A stretch of 51,835 nucleotides of DNA, from the NCBI RefSeq assembly GCF_013282575.1, contig NZ_JAAAYE010000043.1, positions 1 to 51,835 on the forward strand. Direction: 5' to 3'. Below the pieces are notes generated by a model. It worked only from the letters and a program-made list of their open reading frames with translations, searched no databases and had not been told where the DNA came from. Shown piece by piece: positions 8,324 through 18,404 of this stretch. The stretch is from Paraburkholderia sp. NMBU_R16. Its GTDB lineage: Bacteria; Pseudomonadota; Gammaproteobacteria; Burkholderiales; Burkholderiaceae. The position numbers were made by a program, and so were the translations under genes. Numbering within the stretch: position 1 is the stretch's first letter; each line of letters opens with the position of its first letter.

Positions 8324-9118
8324 TCAGTGTTCACCGACCGGCTGGAGCCCTGTCGATTCGACCGCCGGCCGGGCCTCGGGCGATGCGAGATAGTGAAGAA
8401 GCTGCTCGGCTTCCTGAGGATGCGATGCGCCGGCCGGGATGCCCGCTGCAAAGCGCGTGACGGACTGCACCGATTCGGGAATCGTGCCGACGAACGTGAC
8501 GCCCTTCACGGGCAGCAACTCGCTGACCTGTTGAAAACCGACTTCGTAGTCACCGGTAGCGACCACCGATGCAACTGGAATCCGTGGGATCATCTTCGCC
8601 TTCGGCTTGACGTCGTCTTCGATGCCCAGTTTCTTGAAAAGCTCGCGTTCGATATATACGCCGCTCGCGCTGTCCGAATAGGCAATCGACTTCGCGTGCA
8701 ACAGGGTTTGCCGCAACGCGTCGAGCGAACCGATGTCCGGTTTCGGCGCGCCTGCGCGCACCACCATGCCGATGCGCGAATCGGCGAGCTCGACGCGCGA
8801 GCCGGGGATGACCTTGCCCTCCTTGATAAGCTCGTCGAGTGCGTAGCCGACCATGATCACGACGTCGGCGGGCTCGCCGCGCGCGAGGCGATTCGGTATG
8901 GCGGCGGCGGACTTGCCCATCGACGGGCCCTGGACCGTTTCCAGCGTGTTTCCGGTTGCCGCGGCAAAGCGCGGGCCGAGCAACTGATAGGCCGCCGTGA
9001 AGCCGCCAGAGGTCATCACATGCAGTTCCGCGCTTTGCACGTGCGCGGCTGCAAGCGCGCCGGCCAAAAACGCGACGGTAACGAACTTCCGCAAAACGGA
9101 TCGAAGGGTGCGCATCAT
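8324..9118 (-). CDS. ModA-like periplasmic substrate-binding protein
   Basis: A 264-residue secreted protein with a signal peptide (MMRTLRSVLRKFVTVAFLAGALAAAHVQSAE). The mature domain of the molybdate-binding-protein type includes LHVMTSGGFTAAYQLLGPRFAAATGN, then GESxADVVIM-like GEPADVVIMVGYALDELIKEGKV, and YSDSASGVYIERELF. The family binds oxyanions or organic acids in the periplasm, but many ModA-like proteins lack molybdate partners. No modB or modC gene lies nearby; the adjacent upstream gene is an MFS symporter. The start at 9118 has AAGAGGCG upstream; 9115 is also possible. Its role beside a secondary transporter may be sensing or helping uptake of an organic acid, which is an inference. 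Confidence 0.75.
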   Translation of the reverse strand: MMRTLRSVLRKFVTVAFLAGALAAAHVQSAELHVMTSGGFTAAYQLLGPRFAAATGNTLETVQGPSMGKSAAAIPNRLARGEPADVVIMVGYALDELIKEGKVIPGSRVELADSRIGMVVRAGAPKPDIGSLDALRQTLLHAKSIAYSDSASGVYIERELFKKLGIEDDVKPKAKMIPRIPVASVVATGDYEVGFQQVSELLPVKGVTFVGTIPESVQSVTRFAAGIPAGASHPQEAEQLLHYLASPEARPAVESTGLQPVGEH

Positions 9119-9131
9119 CGTACGGCGCCTC

Positions 9132-10433
9132 TTATTGGGATTGGACTGCGCCGAATGCGGCCGGCGAGCGACGGTACAGCACGAATGTTGCACAGCATGC
9201 GCAGGCGGCGGCGAAGCTGAGCCAGTACCCCGGTGCGGCCTTGTCGCCGGCCCAATGAATCAGCGCCGTGGAAACCGCGGGCGTGAACCCGCCGAATGCG
9301 GCGGTTGCCAAACTGTATGCGAGCGAGAAGCCGGCCACGCGAACCTCGGCTGGCATGATCTCCGTGAGCGCGACCACCATCGCCCCGTTATAGACGCCGT
9401 ACATGAACGAGAGCCACAGCAGCACGCCCAGCATGCTCGCGAAGCTCGGTGCATGCGCGAGCCAGGACAGCGCCGGATACGCGGTCAGTACGGTAAGCAC
9501 ACTCATGCCAACCAACAGCGGACGGCGGCCGAAGCGGTCCGACAGCGCACCGCCGATGGGCAACCAGATGAAATTCGATACGCCGACAAACAGCGTGACA
9601 AGCAGGCTGTCGGCCGTGCTCAGGTGCAGCACCGTCTTGCCGAAGGTCGGCGCGTAGACGGTGATGAGATAGAAGCTCGTGGTGGTCATCGCGACCAGCA
9701 TCATGCCGGCGAGCACGGTCGCCCAATGGCGGGCCAACGTGAGGAACACCTCGCGCAGATGGGGCCGGTGCTTTCGTTGCTGAAACGCTTGCGTTTCGGC
9801 GAGATTGCGGCGCAGCGCGAAGATGAAAGGCACGATCAGGCAGCCGACGAAGAACGGCACCCGCCATCCCCATGTAGCGATCATGCCTTTGCTGAGCCAC
9901 TGGTTCAGCGCGAAACCAAGCGTGGCCGCCACGACGATCGCGACCTGCTGGCTTGCCGATTGCCAGCTCGTATAGAAACCTTTGCGACCCGGCGCCGCCA
10001 TCTCGGCCAGGTAGACGGAGACACCGCCGAGCTCGGCACCGGCCGAGAAACCCTGGAGCAGACGGCCCAGCAGCACGAGAGCGGGCGCGGCGAGACCGAT
10101 GCTGGCGTAACCGGGCACGAAGGCAATGAGAATCGTGCCGACAGCCATCAGCGAAAGCGTGACGATCAGGCCTTTGCGGCGGCCGACATCGTCGATATAG
10201 GCGCCGAGGACGATCGCACCGATCGGCCGCATCAGAAAGCCGGCGCCGAATACCGCGAAGGTCATCATCAAGGAAGCGAACTCGCTCGACGACGGAAAGA
10301 AAACCGCGGCGATTTGCGTGGCATAAAAGCCGAACAGGAAAAAGTCGAACTGCTCGAGGAAGTTGCCGGCGGTCACGCGCAGTACGGTTGCGCTTGTGCT
10401 GCGTCGATTGGATGCGACGGCTGCTTGTGGCAT
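9132..10433 (-). CDS. MHS-family MFS transporter (organic acid:proton symporter)
   Basis: A 433-residue, 12-helix inner-membrane carrier of the metabolite:H+ symporter type (citrate, tricarballylate, dicarboxylates). It opens with [28 protein letters not shown], carries the loop 2-3 motif [12 protein letters not shown], the [22 protein letters not shown] segment typical of this family, and the repeat-half motif [14 protein letters not shown] chose the ATG at 10433 (MPQAAVAS) because GGAGA precedes it. The ModA-like gene starts 13 bases downstream, so the two are co-transcribed. The substrate is probably a tri- or dicarboxylate; CitA/TcuC-like proteins are the nearest known group. Confidence 0.85.
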   Translation of the reverse strand: MPQAAVASNRRSTSATVLRVTAGNFLEQFDFFLFGFYATQIAAVFFPSSSEFASLMMTFAVFGAGFLMRPIGAIVLGAYIDDVGRRKGLIVTLSLMAVGTILIAFVPGYASIGLAAPALVLLGRLLQGFSAGAELGGVSVYLAEMAAPGRKGFYTSWQSASQQVAIVVAATLGFALNQWLSKGMIATWGWRVPFFVGCLIVPFIFALRRNLAETQAFQQRKHRPHLREVFLTLARHWATVLAGMMLVAMTTTSFYLITVYAPTFGKTVLHLSTADSLLVTLFVGVSNFIWLPIGGALSDRFGRRPLLVGMSVLTVLTAYPALSWLAHAPSFASMLGVLLWLSFMYGVYNGAMVVALTEIMPAEVRVAGFSLAYSLATAAFGGFTPAVSTALIHWAGDKAAPGYWLSFAAACACCATFVLYRRSPAAFGAVQSQ

Positions 10434-10789
10434 CGAGGTGTCTCCGGATGGTTCTGGTCGATACGCCGCTCGCGGGTCATGTGTCTGAGCTGCTGGGCGA
10501 ATGCGCATTGTTCTTCGGAACCGTCTCCGATGTGAAGTGCAAGTTTTGGATGGATTGATGCGTGGCGTCGATCAATCGATGAAGTTGGCGGATGGCACGA
10601 TGCGAGTTTCAGCGGTCCCCCGCCCGCGGTCATCAATCGCCACGACAACAGCGGTCTTCGTAGTGGGCTTGGGATAGGTGCCGCGCTGACGCTGCACGAC
10701 GCGCTGGTCCGGCCTGCCCGGACGCTTTGGGTACGTGCAAACTGGACACGACGGAACGGCGGAGAATTCTACGGACCGTAGAAAAAGAT
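10434..10789. other. Intergenic stretch without a supported gene
   Basis: This space between the MFS gene start and the tRNA terminator shows no convincing coding region on either strand; open frames here lack ribosome-binding sites and family features. A short GTCCGG-N5-CCGGAC hairpin lies at 10707-10723 without a following T-run. Because it lies 3' of a tRNA gene, a preferred site for integrases, I looked for an integrase remnant or a repeat of the tRNA 3' end and saw none. Confidence 0.5.
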
Positions 10790-10813
10790 AAAGCCCCGAT
10801 TTCTCAGGGCTTT
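10790..10813 (-). terminator. Rho-independent terminator after tRNA-Ala
   Basis: AAAGCCC (10790-10796) pairs with GGGCTTT (10807-10813). Read on the minus strand, the hairpin is followed by a T-rich run, 34 bases beyond the tRNA 3' end. It terminates the tRNA transcript. Confidence 0.75.
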
Positions 10814-10846
10814 TCTGACTACTGCGACTGTCTGCGGACCATGTCT

Positions 10847-10922
<76 letters not shown>

Positions 10923-10940
10923 TTGCAGAACAGAAACGAG

Positions 10941-10969
10941 ATTTTAGAGGCCAATTCCTGGTTTGTAAA
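10941..10969 (-). promoter_or_regulatory. Sigma-70 promoter of tRNA-Ala
   Basis: On the minus strand, TTTACA (10964-10969) and TAAAAT (10941-10946) are separated by exactly 17 bases, a near-consensus sigma-70 promoter. It ends 18 bases before the mature tRNA 5' end. It lies between the gltX stop and the tRNA. Confidence 0.8.
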
Positions 10970-11029
10970 TACCCTTCGCGGACCGACGCACGATTTTTTA
11001 TCGCAGCGCTCGAGCACGCCAACCAGATG

Positions 11030-12439
11030 TCACGCTCGCACGTGCTTTTCGATCCGGCTCACCACGACGTCGCGATCGAACAGCGCCAACACCGCGTCGA
11101 TCGACGGCGTATGGGTCGTCCCAACCACGACCAGCCGCAGCGGCATCGCGAGCTGCGGCATCTTCAGCTTGTGTGCGCCGAGCGTCGCCTTCAACGCGGC
11201 CGCGATACCCTCTTTCGTCCACTCGGCCGCACGCAGTGCGGCCGCAAGGTCGGCAAGCGCCGGGCGCACCGTATCGGTCAGATGCTGCGCGAGCGCCTCG
11301 GCCTCAGGCGCCGGCTCCCGATAGAACATGAGCGCGTTTTCGACGATCTCCTTGATCGTCGTCGCCCGATCCTTCATCAGCGCGATCACGCTCGCAAGCA
11401 ACGGCCCTTTCGCCAGCGTCGCATCGTCGACGCCGCACTCCGCAAAAAACGGCAGCGCGAGCCCGGTAAGCCGGGCGTTGTCGGCTTCCTTGATGTAGTG
11501 GTTGTTGAGCCAGTTGAGCTTGTTGTGATCGTATTGCGCCGGCGACTTGCCAAGATGTTCGAGATCGAACCATTCGACGAACTGCTCGCGCGAAAAGATC
11601 TCAGCGTCGCCATGCGACCAGCCCAGACGCGCGAGATAGTTGAGCACGGCCTCCGGCAGGTAACCCGCATCGCGATAACCCATGACGCTCATGGCACCAT
11701 GGCGCTTGCTCATCTTCTCGCCGGCTTCGTTGAGCACGGTCGGCAAATGCGCGTAGACCGGCGGCTCCGCCCCCAACGCACGCAGAATGTTGATCTGACG
11801 CGGCGTGTTGTTCACGTGATCGTCGCCGCGGATCACATGCGTGATGCGCATGTCGAGATCGTCGACGACCACGCAGAAGTTATAAGTCGGCGTCCCGTCG
11901 GGGCGCGCGATCACGAGGTCGTCAAGTTCCTCGTTCGAAATCTCGACCCGGCCCTTCACCGCATCGTCCCAGGCCACCACGCCGGTAAGCGGATTCCGGA
12001 AACGGATGACGGGCGCCACACCGGCTGGCGGCGTCGGCAAAGTCTTGCCGGGCTCCGGCCGCCAGGTGCCGTCGTAGCGCGGCTTCTCACCGGCCTCGCG
12101 CTGACGTTCGCGCAACGCATCGAGTTCTTCCGTCGACATGTAGCACGGATAAGCGAGACCCTGCTCGAGCATTTGCGTGACCACTTCGCGATAGCGGTCC
12201 ATGCGCTGCATCTGATAGAACGGCCCTTCGTCGTAATCGAGGCCGAGCCACGCCATGCCTTCGAGAATGGCATCGACGGAGGCCGACGTCGAACGCTCGA
12301 CATCGGTGTCTTCGATCCGCAGCACGAAGGTCCCCTTCATCTTGCGCGCAAAGGCCCATGGATAGAGCGCCGAGCGGATGTTGCCAAGGTGGATGAAACC
12401 GGTGGGGCTGGGTGCGAAACGGGTGCGGACGTTGGACAT
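11030..12439 (-). CDS. gltX: Glutamyl-tRNA synthetase
   Basis: A 469-residue class I synthetase charging tRNA-Glu in the cytoplasm. The N-terminus [22 protein letters not shown] carries the HIGH-type signature as HLGN (residues 17-20). [13 protein letters not shown] follows, and the KMSKR loop is intact ([13 protein letters not shown]). The ATG at 12439 is set by the conserved start; the open frame continues upstream without homology. The length is normal for the bacterial discriminating enzyme. tRNA-Ala lies 108 bases downstream on the same strand. It is divergent from the patatin gene. Confidence 0.97.
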   Translation of the reverse strand: MSNVRTRFAPSPTGFIHLGNIRSALYPWAFARKMKGTFVLRIEDTDVERSTSASVDAILEGMAWLGLDYDEGPFYQMQRMDRYREVVTQMLEQGLAYPCYMSTEELDALRERQREAGEKPRYDGTWRPEPGKTLPTPPAGVAPVIRFRNPLTGVVAWDDAVKGRVEISNEELDDLVIARPDGTPTYNFCVVVDDLDMRITHVIRGDDHVNNTPRQINILRALGAEPPVYAHLPTVLNEAGEKMSKRHGAMSVMGYRDAGYLPEAVLNYLARLGWSHGDAEIFSREQFVEWFDLEHLGKSPAQYDHNKLNWLNNHYIKEADNARLTGLALPFFAECGVDDATLAKGPLLASVIALMKDRATTIKEIVENALMFYREPAPEAEALAQHLTDTVRPALADLAAALRAAEWTKEGIAAALKATLGAHKLKMPQLAMPLRLVVVGTTHTPSIDAVLALFDRDVVVSRIEKHVRA

Positions 12440-12650
12440 GGGCGGATTTCGCGCGATGGATACACGCATAGCGAGCAAACGGAAAGAGACCGCGATTATA
12501 CCCGGCCATACCGAAGCCCCGCAGCGGCGCGGTTCGCCGGGACGTGCCGCGCATGAGCCGCGCTTTGCCTTATGATGTGCCCGCGCACGACATTGCGCAC
12601 GCCGCGCTCCAGCTCGCGCACGGTGCGCATCATGGCCGCAGGAGATATCG

Positions 12651-13622
12651 TTGAAACCCGCTTCCCCCCGCTCTACTTTGCCGCAACCACCGCAATCGTC
12701 CGGCTTGTCCCGGCGCAACTTCTCGCTGGCCTGCGCCTCCATGCTCGTCGGCGCTTGTGCATCGGCACCGCCGAAAACGAACGAGAACCCGCCCGTCGCA
12801 TCCGCGCCCGAGCGGCCGCTTCGCATCGGGCTCGCGCTCGGCGGCGGCGCCGCGCGCGGCTTCGCCCATATCGGCGTCATCAAGGCGCTCGAAGCGCGCG
12901 GCATCACGCCCGATCTGCTGTGCGGTACGAGCGCGGGCTCGGTCGTCGCCGCGCTCTATGCGTCGGGCATGAATGGCATCGCGATCAACAAGCTCGCGTT
13001 GACGATGGATCAGGCTTCGATCAGCGACTGGGCGATGCCGTTCCGTACGCGCGGCTTCTTGCAAGGCGTTGCATTGCAGAACTACGTCAACACGACGCTC
13101 GCCAATCGGCCGATCGAGAAAATGGCACGCCCGCTCGGCATCGTCGCCACCGATTTGCGCACGGGCCAGCCGATTCTCTTTCAGCGCGGCAACACAGGTG
13201 TGGCCGTACGCGCCTCATGCAGCGTTCCGTCGATTTTCGAACCGGTCAAGATCGGCGGCCACGAATACGTGGATGGCGGACTCGTCAGCCCCGTACCCGC
13301 CTCGTTTGCGCGGAGAATGGGGGCCGATTTCGTGATCGCCGTCGATATCTCCGCCAACCCGGAGAGCGCGCTTACGCAGAACTCATTCGACGTACTGCTT
13401 CAGACCTTCACGATCATGGGGCAGACGATCAAAACCTACGAACTCGAAAAATACGCGGACTTCGTGATTCGTCCGAATCTGGCCGCGATGAGCGGCAGCG
13501 ATTTCGGACAGCGCAACGCGGCGATCCTCGCGGGCGAGGAAGCGGTCGCCAAGGTCTTTTCGCAACTGGAGCAAAGGCTGGCAACGGGCCACGTACGGGC
13601 CGCTTCCGTGCCCGCGTCGTAA
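12651..13622 (+). CDS. Patatin-like phospholipase lipoprotein (RssA/NTE type)
   Basis: A 323-residue lipid acyl hydrolase starting at TTG, 6 bases after a GGAG. After an N-terminal signal ([17 protein letters not shown]) with lipobox LVGAC, Cys36 is predicted to be lipidated, so the enzyme is membrane-anchored. The patatin core follows: oxyanion loop GGGAARGF (64-71), nucleophile elbow GTSAG with Ser94, and catalytic Asp208 in VDGGLVSP, making a Ser-Asp dyad. The family hydrolyses phospholipid or lysophospholipid esters. An SRRNF stretch resembles a Tat motif but lacks the full consensus. A strong hairpin follows the gene. The physiological substrate is unknown. Confidence 0.88.
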   Translation: MKPASPRSTLPQPPQSSGLSRRNFSLACASMLVGACASAPPKTNENPPVASAPERPLRIGLALGGGAARGFAHIGVIKALEARGITPDLLCGTSAGSVVAALYASGMNGIAINKLALTMDQASISDWAMPFRTRGFLQGVALQNYVNTTLANRPIEKMARPLGIVATDLRTGQPILFQRGNTGVAVRASCSVPSIFEPVKIGGHEYVDGGLVSPVPASFARRMGADFVIAVDISANPESALTQNSFDVLLQTFTIMGQTIKTYELEKYADFVIRPNLAAMSGSDFGQRNAAILAGEEAVAKVFSQLEQRLATGHVRAASVPAS

Positions 13623-13656
13623 AACGCGCGGCGCAGAGGGCTGGAACCGAACGACA

Positions 13657-13690
13657 AAACCCGCTGCCGGCTTACACCTGCAGCGGGTTT
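13657..13690. terminator. Bidirectional terminator between convergent patatin and NlpC genes
   Basis: An 11-bp perfect stem, AAACCCGCTGC (13657-13667) and GCAGCGGGTTT (13680-13690), has a 12-base loop. T-runs are short on both sides, but the A/T-tipped stem placed between two converging genes is a typical shared terminator. Confidence 0.75.
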
Positions 13691-13738
13691 AGACAAACGA
13701 AGAGCCCGCCCGCCGCAACTGCGGCGAGCCGGTCGTAA

Positions 13739-14425
13739 TCAGTTGCCGGCCGTCGCGTCCATCGTCGCGCTCACGCGCTGACGCAATTCGTCGGCCTTGA
13801 CGGGAAAGCGCGACTCGATGCGACGAGCACCCGTGAAGCGCTTTTCCCAATAGCGGTCGTCCAGATCGTCGACGCGAATCGTGCTGCCGGTGGACGGCGA
13901 ATGCACGAACTTGTTGTCGCCAATATAGATGCCGACGTGGGAGAACGTGCGACGCATCGTATTGAAGAACACCAGATCGCCGGGCTTCAGGTCGCTGATG
14001 CGGACCTTTTCGCCGACGCGGCTCATTTCTTCGGCACGGCGCGGCAGCGCGAGACCGAGGGTGTCCTGGAATACGTAGCGGACGAATCCGCTGCAATCGA
14101 GCCCCGAATCAGGGGAATCGCCGCCCCAGCGGTAACGTACGCCAATCATGTTCAGTGCGCCGACGACGACATCACCCGCCTTGCCCGCCATGCCCGAGAA
14201 AAAGGCTTTGGCGCGGCCGGCGCGGGTCGTAGGCGCCGCTGCTTGCGAATCGGGGGACGAAACTGAGGAAAGCGAGGTCGATTCTGCGCGAATCGGATAG
14301 GCGGTGCTTTGCGACAACGTGTTCGCTTCATCCGCGAACGCACCGGGTGCTGCGCTCATCAAGACGCCAACGAACATTCCGGTGACGACGCGCGCGCAAG
14401 CCTGGGCAAAGTATCGGTGCTGCAT
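13739..14425 (-). CDS. NlpC/P60 peptidoglycan endopeptidase
   Basis: A 228-residue secreted cell-wall hydrolase. The signal peptide ends near residue 31 (SAAPGAFA-DE), a low-complexity Ser/Ala region follows, and the NlpC/P60 domain occupies about residues 85-205. Catalytic Cys111 lies in DSGLDCSGFVRY, His163 in TFSHVGIYIGD and the third-site His175 in KFVHSPSTG. Members cleave D-gamma-glutamyl-meso-diaminopimelate or similar peptide-stem bonds. The length matches Burkholderia homologues found beside the yej operon. It is transcribed alone, converging on the patatin gene. Confidence 0.9.
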   Translation of the reverse strand: MQHRYFAQACARVVTGMFVGVLMSAAPGAFADEANTLSQSTAYPIRAESTSLSSVSSPDSQAAAPTTRAGRAKAFFSGMAGKAGDVVVGALNMIGVRYRWGGDSPDSGLDCSGFVRYVFQDTLGLALPRRAEEMSRVGEKVRISDLKPGDLVFFNTMRRTFSHVGIYIGDNKFVHSPSTGSTIRVDDLDDRYWEKRFTGARRIESRFPVKADELRQRVSATMDATAGN

Positions 14426-14561
14426 CGGTCGGTAGGATTTGCTTAAGAATCAGGGATCTGCGAGGGGTTCTGCGGAAAGTTTGGACGATACTAGCCAGGA
14501 TGTAACCAGTTGTCAAAACAAATTAAAAAAAACAATCGGGGTACCGTCATAATTGTCGCGA

Positions 14562-16196
14562 TCATCCTTGCATGCTCGCCGCGAGGAGCTTTTGCGTATA
14601 CGGATGCTGCGGTTTCGAGAATATCTTTTCGACGTCCGCCGTCTCGACGATCGCGCCGTCCTGCATGACGGCCACGCGATGAGCCATTGCCCCGATGACG
14701 GCCAGATCGTGGCTGATGAAAATGAATGCAAGGTTGTATTTCTGTTGCAAGGCGCTCAGCAGCGCCAACACCTGCTGCTGAATGGACACGTCGAGGGCGC
14801 TCGTCGGCTCGTCGAGTACCAGAAGTCGCGGCTCCAGTATGAGGGCGCGAGCAATTGCAATCCGTTGTCGCTGACCGCCCGAGAACTCGTGCGGGTAGCG
14901 CGCGAGCACGGTCCGATCCATCCCCACTTCCCGCAATATCGCCACGACCTTTTCGCGTCGTGCGGCGGCGCCGAGCTCCGGCCGATGGAGCGCCAGCCCT
15001 TCGCCCACGATGCGTTCGATCGTATGGCGCGGCGAAAGCGAACTGAATGGATCTTGAAAGACGACCTGCATATTGGAACGCAGCGCCGTCTTTGCCCGCC
15101 CTCGATAGCTTGCGAGCGGCTGGCCTTGAAATTCGATCGTCCCGAACGCGGTGCGTTGCAAGCCGAGCAACGCCATCGCAAGCGTAGATTTGCCCGAACC
15201 CGATTCGCCGACGATGCCGAGCGTCTCGCCCTGGCGCACCGCCACGCTCGCATTCGATACCGCCGCAAAGCTGCCCGAATGAAACCAGCCTCTCATGCCG
15301 GGCAAGCGAGTCCGGAATGCGACCGATACGTCGCGCGCTTCGAGCACCGCGGGCGAGATCGGCAGTACGGGTTGCACCGAACGACGCGGGCGGCTTTCGA
15401 TGAGGCGGCGCGTGTAGGCGTGCTGAGGCGCTTCGAAGATCCGCTCGACGGGGCCGCATTCGACAAGCACGCCGTGCTCCATGACGGCCACCCGCTCGGC
15501 GAACCGCCGCACGAGGTTCAGATCGTGCGTGATCAACAGCACGGCCATCCCGCGCTTGGCCGCTTCCTCGCGCTGCAACTCGAGCAGCAGATCGACGATC
15601 TGCGCGCGAATCGTGACATCGAGCGCTGTCGTCGGTTCGTCCGCGAGCAGCAGGCGCGGACGGCACGCGAGCGCCATTGCGATCATCGCGCGCTGCCGCT
15701 GCCCGCCCGACAATTGGTGCGGATAACTGAGAACGCGCTTGTTCGGCTCGGCAATGCCGGTGCGCGCAAGCAATGCCACGGCGCGCCGGCGCGCTTCGGC
15801 GGGCGCGATGCCGTCGTGTGCGACGATCGTCTCGGCTATCTGCTCCCCGATCGTATAAAGCGGATTGAGCGCCGTCATCGGCTCCTGAAAGATCATCGCG
15901 ATATCGGAGCCGCGCAGCGCGCGCATGTCGCGTTCGCTCTTGGCGTTGAGATCGGCCCCGGCGAACCGGATGGCGCCGCTCACTTGCGCATCGCGCAGCA
16001 GTCGCAGAATGGCAAGCGCCGTGACGGTCTTGCCCGAGCCCGATTCGCCGACGAGCGCGACGCGCTCGCCGCGGCCGATCGCAAGCGTGATGTCATTCAC
16101 AGCAATGGCCTCGCCGAAAGCGATGCTGAGTCCTTCGATCGACAGCAGCGGCGCCCCGTTCGCGTCCATGACCGGGTTGCTATGCGCCGCGCTCAT
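14562..16196 (-). CDS. yejF: Peptide ABC transporter, tandem ATPase (YejF-like)
   Basis: A 544-residue protein with two fused OppD/OppF-type ATPase domains. Each has its own Walker A (GESGSGKT and GESGSGKST), signature (LSGGQRQR and FSGGQRQR) and Walker B ([12 protein letters not shown] and [12 protein letters not shown]). In E. coli, YejABEF imports peptides, including microcin C. The start at 16196 overlaps the yejE stop by 4 bases (ATGA), so translation is coupled. A second possible start lies 42 codons upstream inside yejE but adds no homologous sequence. This is the last gene of the operon. Confidence 0.93.
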   Translation of the reverse strand: MSAAHSNPVMDANGAPLLSIEGLSIAFGEAIAVNDITLAIGRGERVALVGESGSGKTVTALAILRLLRDAQVSGAIRFAGADLNAKSERDMRALRGSDIAMIFQEPMTALNPLYTIGEQIAETIVAHDGIAPAEARRRAVALLARTGIAEPNKRVLSYPHQLSGGQRQRAMIAMALACRPRLLLADEPTTALDVTIRAQIVDLLLELQREEAAKRGMAVLLITHDLNLVRRFAERVAVMEHGVLVECGPVERIFEAPQHAYTRRLIESRPRRSVQPVLPISPAVLEARDVSVAFRTRLPGMRGWFHSGSFAAVSNASVAVRQGETLGIVGESGSGKSTLAMALLGLQRTAFGTIEFQGQPLASYRGRAKTALRSNMQVVFQDPFSSLSPRHTIERIVGEGLALHRPELGAAARREKVVAILREVGMDRTVLARYPHEFSGGQRQRIAIARALILEPRLLVLDEPTSALDVSIQQQVLALLSALQQKYNLAFIFISHDLAVIGAMAHRVAVMQDGAIVETADVEKIFSKPQHPYTQKLLAASMQG

Positions 16197-17305
16197 TGGT
16201 TGCCTCCCGCTCGCATGGCATCGGCGAGCCGCGTATCGAGTGCGTTGCGCAGCGCATCGCCCATGAACGTCAACAGCAGCAGCGTGGCGACGAGCACGCC
16301 GAATGTCGATAACGAGATCCACCAGGCGTCGAGATTCGCTTTGCCTTCCGCCAGCAACTCGCCAAGGCTGGGCGTCGGCGGGGGCACCCCCAGGCCGAGA
16401 AAGTCGAGGCTCGTCAGCGCGAGAATCGAGCCGCTCATCCGGAACGGCAAGAACGTGATGACGGGGGTCAGGCTGTTCGGGAGTATGTGACGCCAGATGA
16501 TCTGCCAGTTGCTCAGGCCCATGGCGCGCGCCGCTCGCACGTAGTCCTGTGTACGATTACGCAGAAACTCGGCGCGTACGTAATCCGACAGCCCGATCCA
16601 GCCGAAAAGCGAAAGCAGCACGATGAGCAGCACGAAGCTTGGCTCGAAGATCGACGCGAAGATGATCAGCAAATAGAGTTCGGGCAGCGCGCTCCAGATC
16701 TCGATGAGCCGTTGGCCGAGGATATCGGTTCGGCCTCCGAAATATCCCTGGACCGCGCCGGCCAGGATGCCGAGCACACTGCCGATCAGCGTCAGGATCA
16801 ACCCGAATTCGACTGAAATGCGAAAACCGTAGAGCAGTCGCGCGAACACGTCGCGCCCTTGCTGATCCGTGCCAAGCCAGTTCTCGCGCGACGGCGGTGC
16901 GGGATTCGGCTCCTTCGAAAAATAGTTGAGCGTGTCGTAGTAGTAATGGTTCGGCGGATAGATCGCGAAATTGCCGGGCAGATCGAAGCGGCGGCGCACG
17001 TACGGGTCGAGATAATCGGCGGGCGTCGGGAAGTCGCCGCCGAACGTCGTCTCGGCATACGTCTTCGCGAGCGGAAAATAAAATTGGCCCTGATAGCGCA
17101 CGACGAGCGGTTTGTCGTTCGACCATAGCGGCCCAGCGAGGCTCGCGACGAACGCGATACAAAAGACAATCAAGCTCCAATAGCCGATCCGTTGCCCTTT
17201 GAAGCGCCGCCAGAGGCGCCGCATCGGCGTGGGCGAAGCCAACGCTTCCGCGATCTCGCTGCGCGGCTGCGCGTCTTGCCCGATATGAGGACGGACTCGG
17301 CCCAC
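16193..17305 (-). CDS. yejE: Peptide ABC transporter permease YejE
   Basis: A 370-residue DppC-type permease. An N-terminal cytoplasmic arm precedes the first membrane helix (YWSLIVFCIAFVASLAGPLW). The long periplasmic loop rich in Tyr/Asn (PPNHYYYDTLNYFS) is characteristic of YejE. The core GTDQQGRDVFARLLYGFRIS and the EAA-type loop RAARAMGLSNWQIIWRHILPNSLTPV follow. Translation probably starts at the GTG at 17305, 1 base after the yejB stop. It forms the membrane channel together with YejB. Confidence 0.93.
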   Translation of the reverse strand: MGRVRPHIGQDAQPRSEIAEALASPTPMRRLWRRFKGQRIGYWSLIVFCIAFVASLAGPLWSNDKPLVVRYQGQFYFPLAKTYAETTFGGDFPTPADYLDPYVRRRFDLPGNFAIYPPNHYYYDTLNYFSKEPNPAPPSRENWLGTDQQGRDVFARLLYGFRISVEFGLILTLIGSVLGILAGAVQGYFGGRTDILGQRLIEIWSALPELYLLIIFASIFEPSFVLLIVLLSLFGWIGLSDYVRAEFLRNRTQDYVRAARAMGLSNWQIIWRHILPNSLTPVITFLPFRMSGSILALTSLDFLGLGVPPPTPSLGELLAEGKANLDAWWISLSTFGVLVATLLLLTFMGDALRNALDTRLADAMRAGGNQ

Positions 17306-17306
17306 G

Positions 17307-18353
17307 TCAACGCTCCAGTTGTTCGAATTGAATACGCGGATCGACCCAGACGTAGCAGAGGTCGGAGATCAGCTTGGTTGCGAGCCCGATCAGCGTGAAG
17401 ACGTAAAGCGTGCCGAGCACGACGGGATAATCGCGCCGCACGACGGATTCGTACGAAAGCAGACCCAGGCCATCGAGCGAAAACAGCGTTTCGATCAGCA
17501 AGCTGCCCGTGAAAAACGCACCGATGAATGCGGCGGGAAAGCCGACGACGAGCGGCAGCATCGCATTGCGGAATACGTGTTTCCAGAGCACGCGTTTCTC
17601 GCTGAGACCTTTCGCCCTGGCGGTCAACACGTATTGCTTCTTGATTTCGTCGAGAAACGCATTCTTGGTCAGCATCGTGACGATGGCAAAGCTGCCGACC
17701 ACCGATGCCGTGACGGGCAGCGCGATGTGCCAAAGATAATCCACGATCTTCGCGCCGAACGAGAGCTGGGCGAAATCGTCCGAGACCAGTCCCCGCAGAG
17801 GGAAGAACTGCCAGAACGAGCCCCCCCCGAACAGCACGAGCAGCAGCACGCCGAGTACAAAACCCGGGATCGCATATCCGACGAGCACGATCAGGCTCGA
17901 CACCACATCGAACGGCGAACCGTTGCGGACGGCCTTCGCGATGCCGAGCGGCACGGAAATCAGATAGGTCAGGAAAAATGTCCAGAGACCAATGCTGATC
18001 GATACGGGCAGCTTCGATATGACGAGCGACCAGACGCTACGGTGATGGAAGTAACTCTGCCCGAGATCGAAGCGCGCAAATTGCGAGAGCATCAGCCAGT
18101 AGCGTGTCAAAGGCGGCTTGTCGAAACCGTATAGCGCCTTCAATTGCGCGATCTGCTGCGCGTCGACGCCGTTGTGCGCGCGCAAGCCGAACGGCGGCGG
18201 CTGCCCCTCCTGGGCCGCTCCCTTGCGCAATTCATAGGCCGCCTGCTCGACCGGCCCGCCCGGCACGAATTGAATCACGGCAAACGTGACGGTGAGCACC
18301 CCGACGAGCGTCGGAATCATCAACAGCAACCGCTTGAGAATATAGGCCCACAT
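17307..18353 (-). CDS. yejB: Peptide ABC transporter permease YejB
   Basis: A 348-residue DppB-type permease. It starts with the typical first helix (MWAYILKRLLLMIPTLVGVLTVTFAVIQFVPGGPVEQ) and continues with LKALYGFDKPPLTRYW and the multi-helix core. The ATPase-contact loop is TARAKGLSEKRVLWKHVFRNAMLPLV. The length matches YejB. It lies 51 bases downstream of yejA and directly upstream of yejE. Confidence 0.93.
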   Translation of the reverse strand: MWAYILKRLLLMIPTLVGVLTVTFAVIQFVPGGPVEQAAYELRKGAAQEGQPPPFGLRAHNGVDAQQIAQLKALYGFDKPPLTRYWLMLSQFARFDLGQSYFHHRSVWSLVISKLPVSISIGLWTFFLTYLISVPLGIAKAVRNGSPFDVVSSLIVLVGYAIPGFVLGVLLLVLFGGGSFWQFFPLRGLVSDDFAQLSFGAKIVDYLWHIALPVTASVVGSFAIVTMLTKNAFLDEIKKQYVLTARAKGLSEKRVLWKHVFRNAMLPLVVGFPAAFIGAFFTGSLLIETLFSLDGLGLLSYESVVRRDYPVVLGTLYVFTLIGLATKLISDLCYVWVDPRIQFEQLER

Positions 18354-18404
18354 AATCGGTTATCCGTCAGCTTGTATGCACATCAACGCGTTTTAGCGGC
18401 GCAT

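Noticed and set aside
8324-9118. Complete molybdate ABC transporter
   Set aside because: Only a ModA-like binding protein is present; the adjacent gene is an MFS symporter and no modB or modC is seen.
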